A stretch of 12,500 bases of DNA, from positions 85,145,622 to 85,158,121 of the forward strand of contig CM060318.1 of NCBI GenBank assembly GCA_030674155.1, given 5' to 3'. Under the pieces are notes generated by a model. It saw only the letters and a list, made by a program, of their open reading frames with translations. It searched no databases and was not told the DNA's origin. The position numbers and the translations under genes are program-made. Of the stretch, positions 1 through 9,968 are shown one piece after another. This stretch comes from Stramonita haemastoma (lineage: Eukaryota; Mollusca; Gastropoda; Neogastropoda; Muricidae). Each line of letters begins with the position of its first letter. Within the stretch, counting starts at the first letter, position 1.

Positions 1-1197
<1,197 letters not shown>

Positions 1198-1358
1198 ATA
1201 AAACACAATTGTTGACAATGTCAGCCATGCTTTATGTTGACTGGAAGGGAATAGTACATCGCCCTCCGGAGATTTTTGGTGCTTGTGTTTTCTTCTCCAA
1301 AGTGGCTTTGTTTTGCTACAGATAGCTCTGTAGTTCTCTCAGTGAATATAACTGAAAT

Positions 1359-1459
1359 CGACAGACTGACAGACAGATAGACAGACAGGCAGATAGACTA
1401 AACAGACAGACAGGCAGGCAGACAGACAGAAATACAGGTAGAATGATAGAAAGATAGAC

Positions 1460-1492
<33 letters not shown>

Positions 1493-1516
1493 CAGACAGA
1501 CAGACAGATAGACAAA
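1359..1516. repeat. Degenerate (GACA)n array
   Basis: GACA units are mixed with GATA, GGCA and AACA variants. The cleanest block is at about 1459-1505, and the left half is older and more diverged. The minus-strand SVCLSVCL reading is an artefact of the tetramer. Confidence 0.95.
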
Positions 1517-1931
1517 ATAACAAACAGAACAGCCATAATGAGCAAATCATCGTTTTAAAGAAGTTAGGAAACAAATATTTGCAGACAGTTTCGCTCACAG
1601 TCTTTCTATGTTTGTTGAGAAAACAGTGTGACAGGTGTTTCTCCAGCCCGAAAGAAGGTAGGTGGTGGAATTTAAATGAAATTATTCAAGTCCTAATTTA
1701 TGGCGTCAGATTGAAAAGTCTATTAGTTCTATGTTAGGATTTTCTTCCCCTTTTTTCTTTTTCTTTTTTTCTGTTGAGCTTATTTTGCCTAATAACCATC
1801 GCTTCTCACTCTCCAGTTTTCTCAGTGTGTCGCGTAGCGCCCTCACAGCAAGACTGAAGAACTGTATGCCAGGTGTTCTACATAGGACAAAGAGAAGAGG
1901 GAAAAAAAAACAGTGAAACGAAAGTGGAGGA

Positions 1932-1933
<2 letters not shown>
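1517..1933. other. Unique sequence, T-rich in the middle, no gene seen
   Basis: A T-rich stretch lies at about 1739-1772 and an A-run near 1901-1909. I see no open frame with protein-like composition, no tRNA boxes and no second copy elsewhere in the window. Confidence 0.55.

Positions 1934-1994
<61 letters not shown>
1934..1994. repeat. (GT)n microsatellite with one slip
   Basis: GT dinucleotides are interrupted once by a GG at about 1964, which shifts the phase. It follows a short purine-rich leader and is followed by about 100 bases of ordinary sequence before the next CT array. Confidence 0.96.
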
Positions 1995-1996
<2 letters not shown>

Positions 1997-2093
1997 GTGC
2001 CCGGGGATAGAAAAGGTATTGATGTCATTGGTAGTGATATGGGAGTGTGAATTGTTTGTTCACGTGTTCCTCTGTTGATCTGTCTGCCTGGAT

Positions 2094-2196
<103 letters not shown>

Positions 2197-2277
2197 GTAA
2201 CTGGATGTAAAAAAGCACACGAGTGTTTATCTATTATCCTCGAAATAAAATAATTTGAGTTGATTTGATTTGATTTG

Positions 2278-2280
<3 letters not shown>
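2197..2280 (+). mobile_element. 5'-truncated tail of SINE family C
   Basis: From GGATGTAAAAAAGCACA (2204-2220) through the TATTATCCT block (2231-2239) and the following A/T-rich stretch, this aligns with 9735-9788, so it is the same 3' module. It ends in a pentamer run of TTGAT (about 2258-2280). The copy at 9.7 kb ends in AATCA pentamers, which is the reverse complement of this motif. The 5' portion and the tRNA-like head are absent, and CT tracts flank both sides. It is a non-autonomous retroposon relic with no coding capacity. Confidence 0.8.
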
Positions 2281-2371
<91 letters not shown>

Positions 2372-2415
2372 CTTTCTTTCTTTCTCTTTCTTTCTTTCTT
2401 CTTTTTTCTTTTTCG
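2281..2415. repeat. (CT)44 followed by (CTTT)n
   Basis: Pure CT occupies 2281-2368, then CTTT units with slips run to about 2415. It starts directly after the TTGAT pentamers of the SINE C tail, with no unique bases between them. The tetramer plausibly derives from the CT tract. Confidence 0.96.
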
Positions 2416-2538
2416 CCCTGTGGTGTCAATCTTGCCTATCCATCATTTCATAGGCGTTCTTGTCATTGTGGGTTTGTCTTCTTCTCTCTGTGTGCGTGTG
2501 AAAAGACAGATTGTGATCTGATAGCCCAGTACTTTTCA

Positions 2539-2539
2539 G

Positions 2540-2570
<31 letters not shown>

Positions 2571-2628
2571 TGTGCGCGCGCGGTGTGTGTGTGTTTGTGT
2601 ATGTGTGTGTGTGTGCGCGTGCGCGCAT
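2539..2628. repeat. (GT)n/(GC)n compound microsatellite
   Basis: GT repeats contain embedded CG runs at about 2573-2582 and 2615-2626. It abuts the reversed SINE A fragment that begins near 2636, and another GT array begins about 30 bases after that fragment. Confidence 0.95.
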
Positions 2629-2635
2629 CACTCCC

Positions 2636-2693
2636 AGTCACAGCAGATTTCTCTGCATGAAATTCCGGCCGCTCTCATTAGGGAGAGGACGTT
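2636..2693 (-). mobile_element. Reversed 3' fragment of SINE family A
   Basis: Reverse-complemented, this aligns with 10889-10945 of the full SINE A. Shared blocks include the AATTTC...GCAGAGAAAT...TGCTGTGAC stretch (here read as CACAGCAGATTTCTCTGCAT on the plus strand). The palindrome that is perfect in the full copy is degraded here (CTCTCATTAGGGAGAG). Accidental translations of both copies share an SQQISL.EI.AAL pattern, confirming the relationship. GT arrays flank both sides. Confidence 0.82.
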
Positions 2694-2721
2694 ACCAGAA
2701 TAAGAAGAGCACCACTATTTG

Positions 2722-2722
<1 letters not shown>

Positions 2723-2804
<82 letters not shown>

Positions 2805-2816
2805 GTGCGTGTGTGT
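2723..2816. repeat. Long (TG)n microsatellite
   Basis: TG is uninterrupted at 2723-2801, followed by a short spacer and another GT patch to about 2816. It starts 30 bases after the reversed SINE A fragment. Confidence 0.97.
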
Positions 2817-2916
2817 ATTACTCGGTGCAGGTTGGTTCAGCAGAATATGCAACGGCCGACAGAAGAGTACTTGGACGCACGGAAATGCACACATGTGTTC
2901 TCTTACACATATTCTC

Positions 2917-3146
<230 letters not shown>

Positions 3147-3538
3147 ACGCATACATTCAGACAACAGTCCCAGAGAAAAAGAAAACCACACGGAATATTC
3201 ATGATTATATCATATCGTAGATTGTGGATACGGAAATGTCAGCCATTGAACAACACAGAAATTGAGAATGGCAAAACAAAATGGCACAACCTTTTTATGC
3301 CAAAATAACTGACTCCATGGGCAATCCGCAGATTGACTGATTCCGTTCATCTGAAATACCAAGTTACGTGTGTACACTGCCTCCGAAATGTCAGCCATGT
3401 TCTCAGAGGGAAGTCTTCAGACCGGAACTCATCGGAAGACTGATGGATTGATTGATTGACTGATTGATCTTTTGGCAGTCTGATGTCATATTCAATCACG
3501 GGGAAACCGCATTCAACATTTTTAGGCTGTGTGTTGTT
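3147..3538. other. Unique sequence with a small TGAT run, no gene seen
   Basis: The stretch is about 390 bases. The 14-mer GAAATGTCAGCCAT occurs twice, at 3233 and 3385, and its 3' part recurs at 1217. A short TGAT-type run lies at 3442-3468. No protein-like frame, tRNA boxes or known repeat module was seen. Confidence 0.55.
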
Positions 3539-3693
3539 TTTGTTGTTGTTGTGCATTTCCTAGTTTAACACTCTGGGGAGTCACCCAGAATTGATGCACT
3601 CTGACTCACTTATCCACCAGGGATTATTTCACTGTGAGATTGAAAAATACACACTGGATGAGAAGTTTTTGTGTGTGAATCTTGGTTTAGACA
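3538..3693 (+). repeat. Dispersed repeat family D, copy 1
   Basis: It aligns in direct orientation with about 10246-10390. It starts with GTT-rich sequence and GTGCA, followed by TCC.AG.T.AACA and the block CTCTGACTCACT (3600-3611), and then ACACACTGG.TGAGA. The match is diverged but spans about 150 bases. No coding potential or tRNA boxes are seen. The last part contains TCTTGGTTTAGACA (3680-3693), which occurs upstream of, not after, the second copy. Confidence 0.65.
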
Positions 3694-3785
3694 GTTTTTT
3701 TAAAATTCATAATATCATGTGAAGCAGGCAACAAATATAACATACAGTACATGATCAGCAAAGCAACTGCAAGTTTTTGGCTTAT

Positions 3786-4075
3786 AGTTAAAAAGGGTAA
3801 AGGTGTCTCATGGCTTATGTGGTCGTAGGGGAGCGAGGCATCAGAGACCTCAGCTTCTCTAGGGGCCAGCATAGTGAGGGCGGCGCCCATCTTCAATCCC
3901 TCGCTGCTTTGCATTCCCTGACCCTAAAGAGGCAGGTGCTCATTGACAGCTGGGTGAACTGGGGGCTACACTGAAGCCAAGGCGTGCAAACGGTCATCCA
4001 TTCACTTGCTAACCACGCTCGACGCTGTTTAACATTGGCTTGGGGAAAGCGAGTTCGCTGATGGGGAGATTTTGC
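3786..4075 (-). mobile_element. SINE family B, copy 1 (minus strand)
   Basis: The reverse complement aligns nearly end to end with 4898-5172. Shared blocks include CGAGCGTGGTTA, GACCGTTT..C.CGCCTTGG, the CCTCTTTAGGGT block, GATGGGCGCC, TATGCTGGCCCCT and AGAAGCTGAGGTCTCT. The tRNA-like head is badly decayed (only a CTCGCTTTCCCCAAGC remnant is clear, near 4038-4053), so the A box is not recognisable. The 3' end is the ACCTTTA-type terminus at about 3786-3803. It is a retroposed non-coding element, and open frames across it are accidental. Confidence 0.85.
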
Positions 4076-4200
4076 GTATGCAACCATTTTTATTTCGCCC
4101 GCCATTACAGGCATGTGCACTCAAGTCTCGGGGATGATGTCTAAACACATCATCAGTGTGCATGCATTTGTTTGGGTGCTTGTTTGTTTGTTTGTTTGTT
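4068..4200. repeat. Sequence upstream of SINE B copy 1, including repeat F copy 1
   Basis: Positions 4123-4180 align with 12443-12500: GGGATGATG, then AAACACA..., then the exact 16-mer CAGTGTGCATGCATTT (4154-4169) followed by T/G-rich sequence. On the minus strand, 4070-4112 reads ATGGCGGGCGAAA...ATGGTTGCATACGCAAAA, which resembles a module I recall from other molluscan repeats; that resemblance is memory only. A short (TTTG)n run at 4181-4202 closes the segment. Confidence 0.55.
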
Positions 4201-4263
4201 TTTAAATCAACCGTTCAGACGGGAATGCAATGGCCTCATCTTCCGACAAACAGAGCAAGTCTT

Positions 4264-4475
4264 AGCAGCAGCAACAGCAGCTTTTTCGGTATCACTAGTA
4301 ATCGCAGTAGCAGCAACAGCAACAGCATCAACAATAGTATTGACGATAATAGCAATATCACCAACAGCAGCAGCAACAGCAACAACAACAGCAGCAGCAA
4401 CAAAAGGAGCAACAGCAGCAGCGTTAAAATCATCAACAACAGCAGTAATAATAGCAGCAGTAGCACCACCATCCC
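4264..4475. repeat. Degenerate CAG/CAA/AAT-type triplet array
   Basis: About 210 bases are built of CAR, AAT and related triplets with point changes. All frames give low-complexity runs (Ser/Asn, Ala/Thr, poly-Leu on the minus strand). It resembles an aged trinucleotide microsatellite. There is no flanking coding sequence to suggest a Gln/Asn-rich exon. Confidence 0.88.
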
Positions 4476-4867
4476 CCCCAAAAAACAAAACATGATTTTC
4501 ATCAGCCCAAACTAGCAACCGTTTTTCACAATGTTATTCTTAATTCATAACCCATTTTTAAATTACAGGCGTAAATTGAAAAGGCAAACTTCTTTAAAAT
4601 CATCATTATTCCATTCTTGCTGGAACGAGGGATTATATTAATTGATTTTGTTTGAACTCAAACAGAAAATCATTACTTTATATGATGCCATGCTTTTTTG
4701 GAGAGGCAAAATACGATTGAATCCAAAAAGATGAACATTGAAACACACTTTACAAACACAGTTAATGCTATTGTTATGGTGCAAGATGTGATTGTAACAT
4801 TCTGTGAGCATTTACAAATCAGGGTTCAGGCAGACCTCAACAACTTTTATAAAAGTTCATGTCATAT
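4476..4867. other. AT-rich unique sequence, no gene seen
   Basis: AT-rich DNA lies between the triplet array and SINE B copy 2. One plus frame of 73 codons starts at 4698, but it runs into the SINE, has no recognisable motif, and is not supported. Confidence 0.55.
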
Positions 4868-5175
4868 AACTGGGGACAGGATAACTCAGTGGTCAGAGCG
4901 CTCGCTTTTCCCAAGCTAAGGTTAAGCAGCATCGAGCGTGGTTACCAAGTGGATGGTGACCGTTTCCTCGCCTTGGCTTCAGTACAGTCCCCCGCTTCAA
5001 CCAGCTATAAATGGGTACCTGCCCTCTTTAGGGTTAGGGAAGGTAAAACAGTGAGGGAGATGAGATGGGCGCCACCCTCCATATGCTGGCCCCTGGAGAA
5101 GCTGAGGTCTCTAACATCTCGCTCCCCTACGACCACCTAGGTTATGGGACACCTATCTATACCTTTAACTTATGT
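4868..5175 (+). mobile_element. SINE family B, copy 2 (most complete, with tRNA-like head)
   Basis: The 5' end carries a tRNA-like head: TAACTCAGTGGTCAGAGCGC at 4882-4901 fits a pol III A box, and GGTTACCAAGT at 4940-4950 is a weak B-box match about 58 bases downstream. The body contains GGGTACCTGCCCTCTTTAGG (5014-5033), GATGGGCGCC (5065-5074), TATGCTGGCCCCT (5082-5094) and GAAGCTGAGGTCTCT (5098-5112), and ends in an ACCTTTAACTT-like terminus. Two other copies lie in this window (3786-4075 minus and about 8428-8683 plus). It is non-coding and depends on a partner LINE for mobility. Internal divergence suggests an old insertion. Confidence 0.87.
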
Positions 5176-5369
5176 TATATAAATCCTGTTAGTCATTACA
5201 TGGAACACAAAAGTCCTGTTGTTTGCGTATCTTAGAGAATGACACATTCTGATACTGACGTTTGGCAATTTTTCTTTTCCAAAATAGATGTACTTAGTCA
5301 CTTATTTGATTATCAGCCTTATGCCAGCAAACTTTAGAACTGTGATGCCGCGCTGGCTGGCTCATACTC
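5176..5369. other. Unique sequence between SINE B copy 2 and a GACA array
   Basis: Plain AT-rich sequence; nothing recognised. Confidence 0.5.
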
Positions 5370-5470
5370 ACAGAAAGACAGACAGCCGGCCAGCCAGACA
5401 GACAGACAGACAGACAACCAGACAGCCAGCCAGCCAGACGGACAGACAGACAGACAGACAGACAAATAAA
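5370..5470. repeat. (GACA)n with GCCA variants
   Basis: GACA units are interspersed with GCCAGCCA blocks (about 5385-5396 and 5425-5438). The array shows two purer GACA runs, at about 5397-5414 and 5443-5464. Confidence 0.95.
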
Positions 5471-5574
5471 CAGGGACAGTTTAATCCTAGGCAGACACAC
5501 AAGAGAATACTGCTGATGCAAACCCTCACTGTGGGAAACCTTTTTTTTGAGAAAGTTCAGTTTGCATGGGCGAT

Positions 5575-5660
5575 TTTTCTTTTCCGGTGTCATCACTCAC
5601 AAGCGGAAATACGTAGGCCGGCTGGGCATGCGCACGCTCAAAACAGACGTCACACGCAAT
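5575..5660. promoter_or_regulatory. Candidate GC-rich regulatory cluster (ETS/NRF1/CRE-like)
   Basis: Within about 85 bases there are a TTTCCGG ETS-like site on the minus strand (5581-5587), GCGGAAAT (5603-5610), GCATGCGCACGC (5626-5637), close to the NRF1 palindrome, and GACGTCAC (5646-5653), a CRE-like site. CpG density is higher than in the flanks. No transcript start or gene is visible nearby, so this is only a motif cluster that could be chance. Confidence 0.25.
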
Positions 5661-5722
5661 CCGCACATTAGACACGGTCACTGTGTTGACCCACTTGCGG
5701 TATTTTATTTAATACTTTATCT

Positions 5723-5964
<242 letters not shown>

Positions 5965-5965
<1 letters not shown>

Positions 5966-6072
5966 CTTTATTTTTCTTTTTCACCCCTCTATCTTTCTCT
6001 GTATCAGTTTCTCGGTCTTTCTGTTTGCCATATCTCTGTCTCTGTCTGTCTGTACGACTGTCTGACTGTCTA
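5965..6072. repeat. Degenerate CT/CTGT-rich flank
   Basis: Pyrimidine-rich sequence with scattered TCTGTC and CTGTCTGTC motifs (best at about 6033-6072). It looks like decayed CTGT repeat following the GT array. Confidence 0.6.
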
Positions 6073-6468
6073 TCTTTCTATGTGTATTTTTATACAAAGG
6101 TACTTTTAAAAACAACAACAACAAAAAACGTTAAATGAACAGTTTTACCAGATGCTTTTTAAGACATTAGGGATTTGACAAGTTAAGTGGGTAAGGAAAC
6201 TTCTAGACAGATGGTGCCAAAATAAGAAAAACGAGTCTTTACCAAATTGTTCTAAAACAGAAGCTGGGAAAACTATTAACCTGAAGTCCTCAGGCAACGA
6301 TGATTAACAGATAGTGTGCACATCTAAAAAATGATGGAGAGAGGATCAGACCTGGATCAGAGTCAATAATAACTTAAGATAATACAGAATAAAGAGATTT
6401 TGTCATCGATTCTCTGTCAACCGAAAACCAATGAAGAGGGATGAACAAAAGCTGTGTATTGGTAAAGT

Positions 6469-6469
<1 letters not shown>
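6073..6469. other. Unique sequence, no gene seen
   Basis: About 400 bases of mixed A-rich sequence with a short CAA run at 6110-6124. No open frame with protein-like content, no tRNA boxes and no internal copy elsewhere in the window. Confidence 0.55.
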
Positions 6470-6541
<72 letters not shown>

Positions 6542-6553
6542 TAGATAGATACA

Positions 6554-6618
<65 letters not shown>

Positions 6619-7020
6619 GCGCGCGCGCGCGCGCGCGAACGTACGCAGACACAAACACACAGACACACACAACAAAGCACGCACACATACACACACGCGT
6701 GCGTAGGCAGGCAGGCAGACACGCACAGACACACACAGATGCACACCACACACACACACTCGCGCGCGCGCGCGAACGCACGCAATCACACACAAAACAC
6801 ACACACACAACAAAGCACCACACACAGGCACACACGCGTGTGCGGGCAGGCAGGCAGGCAGGCAGGCAGGAAGACACGCACGCACAGACAGACAGACAGA
6901 CAGACAACAGACAGACAGACAGACAGACGACACACACACACACACAACACACACACACACACACCACACACACAACACACACAACACACACACAGCAACG
7001 CACGCACGCACACACACACA
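6470..7020. repeat. 550-bp CA/CG/GACA array with an internal tandem duplication
   Basis: Pure CA runs at 6470-6537 and 6561-6616, then CG at 6618-6637, then mixed CA, AGGC and GACA sequence to 7020. A compound unit is present twice: CG run, GAAC, ACGCA, CA, AACAAAGCAC, CGCGTG, GGCA repeats. Markers lie at 6637/6774 (GAAC), 6671/6809 (AACAAAGCAC) and 6696/6835 (CGCGTG), giving a period of 137-139. Clean GACA sits at 6888-6928. Minus-strand frames of up to 240 codons are Cys/Val repeat translation. Confidence 0.95.
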
Positions 7021-7022
7021 GA

Positions 7023-7135
7023 GTTAACAAACAATAATCCACACTCCCAGAATACAAAGGATGACATTTTAGCCTTTCCTTCTTTCCTCCTCTCACCTTG
7101 GAACATGCTGTGTGAAGTCATCTGCACTGGGAACA
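7023..7135. repeat. Dispersed repeat family E, copy 1
   Basis: It aligns in direct orientation with about 12096-12192. Shared blocks are AACAAT, CTCCCAGA.TACAA..., ATGACAT, a pyrimidine-rich stretch, CTCACCTTGGAACAT and TGAAGTCAT. Its left end directly abuts a CA/GACA microsatellite, as does that of the other copy. It is non-coding; if the element is oriented on the minus strand, the microsatellite lies at its 3' end, as expected for a retroposon tail. Confidence 0.75.
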
Positions 7136-7149
7136 GGGTGCTGTGTGCA

Positions 7150-7415
7150 AGCCCAAAACTAGAAACCAGAATCAGAAGCTAGAAATAAGAAGCCTAAAGC
7201 TAGGAGCCAGAAGCCAAAAATAAAAAACCAGAAGCCATAACTCAGAAATAAGGAGCCAGTTGCAAGAAGTCGAAGCCAGAACTCAGAAGCCAGGAGCCAG
7301 AAGCCAGGAACCAGAAGCCAGGTCTTTGGAGCCAGGAGTCTGGAGCTTGGAGCCAGAAGCCAGAAGACAGGAGTCTGGAGCCAGGAGCCAGAAGCCAGGA
7401 ACCAGACACTAGGAT
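7150..7415. repeat. Degenerate 7-bp minisatellite (AGCCAGA/AGCCAGG)
   Basis: About 265 bases are built on a heptamer close to AGCCAGA, with variants such as AGCCAGG, GAACCAG, AGTCTGG and AGCTAGA. Purity is highest at about 7275-7320 and 7350-7405, and the left part is more decayed. The period is not a multiple of three, so the minus-strand WLLAPGSRLL-type frame is an artefact. Confidence 0.9.
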
Positions 7416-7539
7416 CCAGAGAGAAGCTGACAATCTTTTAAGGGATTTTCTCAGGAAACAGGAGGATCAATGGTCTGGTCTTAATGCACTGTCTAGAAGA
7501 CAGGAGGCTGCGGGCTCAAAATCTCAATCTAAAGCCAGA

Positions 7540-7572
7540 CCCCCCCCCCCCCCCCTCACCCCCACCCCGTCC
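7540..7572. repeat. Poly-C and C-rich tract
   Basis: Sixteen consecutive C at 7540-7555 are followed by CACCCCCACCCC. The G-rich complementary strand could form G-quadruplex or slipped structures. It directly precedes the GAT triplet array. Confidence 0.93.
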
Positions 7573-7575
7573 TCC

Positions 7576-8300
<725 letters not shown>

Positions 8301-8423
8301 AAACGTGGGTCTTCAACACGCACATACTATGTGATGCATGCGTCTGCACTCAGGACCTGGTTTATATAATTATAGTCTGATCTAAAAGACCTGCATGGAA
8401 ATGACATCAGAACCAGGCCTTAA
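8301..8423. other. Unique spacer
   Basis: The sequence lies between the LINE fragment and SINE B copy 3. Its left part could still belong to the LINE, but no motif supports that. Confidence 0.4.
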
Positions 8424-8683
8424 CCTACTCCCTAAGCTAAGGTTTAGCAGCACAGAGCGCGGTTACCAAGTGGATGCACCTTGGCTTTAGTACAGTTCTC
8501 CCAGTTCACCCAGCTGTAAATGGGTACCTGCCCTCTTTAGGGTCAGGGAAGGTAAAGCAGCGTGGGAGAGGAGATGGGCGCCGCCCTCAATATGCTGGCC
8601 CCTAGAGAAGCTGAGGTCTTTGATGCCTCCTTTTCCAATGACCCCATAGATGATGGGAACTCCGGTACCTTTACCTTAAACTA
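8424..8683 (+). mobile_element. SINE family B, copy 3
   Basis: It aligns with 4906-5172: CTAAGCTAAGGTT.AGCAG, GAGCG.GGTTACCAAGTGG, GGGTACCTGCCCTCTTTAGG (8521-8540), GATGGGCGCC (8573-8582), TATGCTGGCCCCT, AGAAGCTGAGGTCTTT and a TACCTTTACCTT terminus. About 17 bases are missing between GGATG and CACCTTGG (after 8476) relative to the other two copies. The tRNA-like A box is absent, so this copy is 5'-truncated or eroded. Confidence 0.87.
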
Positions 8684-9057
8684 ACTCCAGAGTGCAGTAC
8701 AATAAAATACCACACCCACGTTGGTTGTAGTCAACAAACATGACCTCTTTTTCATTGTTCTGATGTGTCTTGATATCAGACTGTGGGCAGATCTTTAAGA
8801 TGGCACCATAACACTGATAGTTATTTATAGCCCGACACCAGAACGGTTTTAGTGTCACATTGCGTGACGTACAGTTCAAGGGACACCAACGTTGTCACCA
8901 GAGATACATGGAAACCCCTCTGGTCCTCTTCATAATGTTAGTGGCTCACGTGCGCATGCGTCACAGTCCCCGGATGTAATTTTGTCCCATATTTTACTTG
9001 CGCGTGTGCCCTGCAGTCTACATCCTAAATCTTTTTCTGTGTATCTGGGAGGGTGTG
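8684..9057. other. Unique sequence, no gene seen
   Basis: One minus-strand frame of 67 codons (8676-8879) has no ATG start, no motif and ends inside SINE B. A CpG-rich patch lies at 8945-9010 (see the regulatory entry). Otherwise nothing is recognised. Confidence 0.5.
8945..8968. promoter_or_regulatory. Candidate E-box/NRF1-like cluster
   Basis: CACGTG at 8947-8952 overlaps TGCGCATGCGTCAC at 8951-8964, close to the NRF1 palindrome with a CRE-like half site. Short motifs like these occur by chance, and there is no evident gene next to them. Confidence 0.2.
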
Positions 9058-9058
9058 A

Positions 9059-9068
9059 AGTGTGTGTG

Positions 9069-9114
<46 letters not shown>

Positions 9115-9126
9115 GGGGGGGGGGGG
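9059..9126. repeat. (GT)n microsatellite followed by poly-G
   Basis: GT with one slip runs at 9059-9112, then 13 consecutive G at 9114-9126. The G-run could seed G-quadruplex structure. Confidence 0.95.
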
Positions 9127-9490
9127 CTGAATGGTGAAGACAATGCCTTGTAGCTATGTCATTCTTGTGGGTTTTTTGCGCGCTATTTAAAAATCAAGGG
9201 AGAAAATCTTTGTCACAGTAGGGGGTAATTGGATCAAAATATTGCTAAAATCTACACACCAACTCAACAAAGATCCCGCTGTAGCATTTTTTTCTTTGTT
9301 TTGGGGTTGGTTTTTTTTTTGTTTTTTTTTTTATTACATTTTTTAACTTTCTCTTCTTTATATCTTTCGTTTTGTTTATTTCTTTCCTTTTCTTTCTTTT
9401 CTCAATGTCCATTGTCGTCAGAAAAGTGGTTCTGTACATTTTGTTGTAAGAAACTGCAAAGGGATATAGATATTCCTCCATAAAGATGTA
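9127..9490. other. T-rich unique sequence, no gene seen
   Basis: Poly-T-rich stretches occupy about 9288-9400, followed by CTTT-like pyrimidine sequence to 9402. The open frames here are low-complexity Phe/Ser or Lys/Arg runs. Confidence 0.55.
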
Positions 9491-9505
9491 CTCTCTCTCT
9501 CTCTC

Positions 9506-9583
<78 letters not shown>
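9491..9583. repeat. (CT)n with CC slips, running into SINE C
   Basis: CT is broken by CC at several points (about 9505, 9520, 9542, 9551) and joins CCTTCGGATGAGAC of the SINE without a spacer. In SINE A the same point reads TCTTTCGGATGA, so this tract may be an expansion of the SINE's own pyrimidine run. Confidence 0.94.
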
Positions 9584-9585
<2 letters not shown>

Positions 9586-9812
9586 TCGGATGAGACTTTA
9601 AACCGAGGCCCCGTGTGCGAACCCACGCAGAACATCTTGCGCACACGTTAAATCCTGTTCCGCTTTTCATAAGAGTGGGCCATCGTGTGCCGGTGGGAAC
9701 AGATGACATTTACAAAACTGCATACACACGGGGATTGGATGTAAAAAAGCACAAGATTGTTTATTCCATTATCCTTGATATAAAAGAATAAATCAAATCA
9801 AATCAAATCAAT
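9584..9812 (+). mobile_element. SINE family C, lacking its 5' head
   Basis: A central module at 9584-9619 (TTCGGATGAGAC...TAAACCGAGG.CCCGTGTG) is shared with SINE A at 10711-10735. The 3' module at 9735-9788 (GGATGTAAAAAAGCACA, ATTATCCTTGATATAAAA) is shared with 2204-2258. It ends in AATCA pentamers at 9789-9812. No tRNA-like head is present, because the 5' side is replaced by a CT array. The middle (9620-9734) has no other copy in the window. It is a non-autonomous, non-coding retroposon. Confidence 0.82.
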
Positions 9813-9850
9813 CTCTCTCTCTGCCCCCCTCTCCCTCCCTCCATGTAAGG
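9813..9850. repeat. Short CT/CCCT-rich tract
   Basis: CT units adjoin the AATCA pentamers and grade into CCCTCCCT before the ATGT array. Confidence 0.75.
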
Positions 9851-9958
9851 ATGTATGTATGTATGTATGTATGTATGTATGTATGTATGTATGTATGTAT
9901 GTATGTATGTATGTATGTATGTATGTATGTATGTATGTATGTATGTATGTATGTATGT
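9851..9958. repeat. Pure (ATGT)27 microsatellite
   Basis: There are 27 perfect tetramers, followed by a short CTAT run to about 9968. Plus (MYVC) and minus (HTYI) frames are artefacts of the tetramer. Confidence 0.98.
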
Positions 9959-9968
9959 CTATCTATCT

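Noticed and set aside
3893..4120. Minus-strand frame with plausible-looking protein composition
   Set aside because: It lies within SINE B copy 1. The other SINE B copies do not preserve the frame.
6374..7096. 240-codon minus-strand Cys/Val-rich frame resembling a cysteine-rich secreted protein
   Set aside because: It is CA/CG repeat read on the minus strand; all three minus frames are equally open and similar.
8351..8421. Short imperfect inverted repeat (AGGACCTGGTT / AACCAGGCCTT) suggesting a small DNA transposon
   Set aside because: The arms are only 11 bases with two mismatches, no target-site duplication is seen, and the right arm borders SINE B.
8676..8879. 67-codon minus frame with mixed composition
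   Set aside because: It has no ATG, a stop lies shortly upstream, and it ends inside a SINE.
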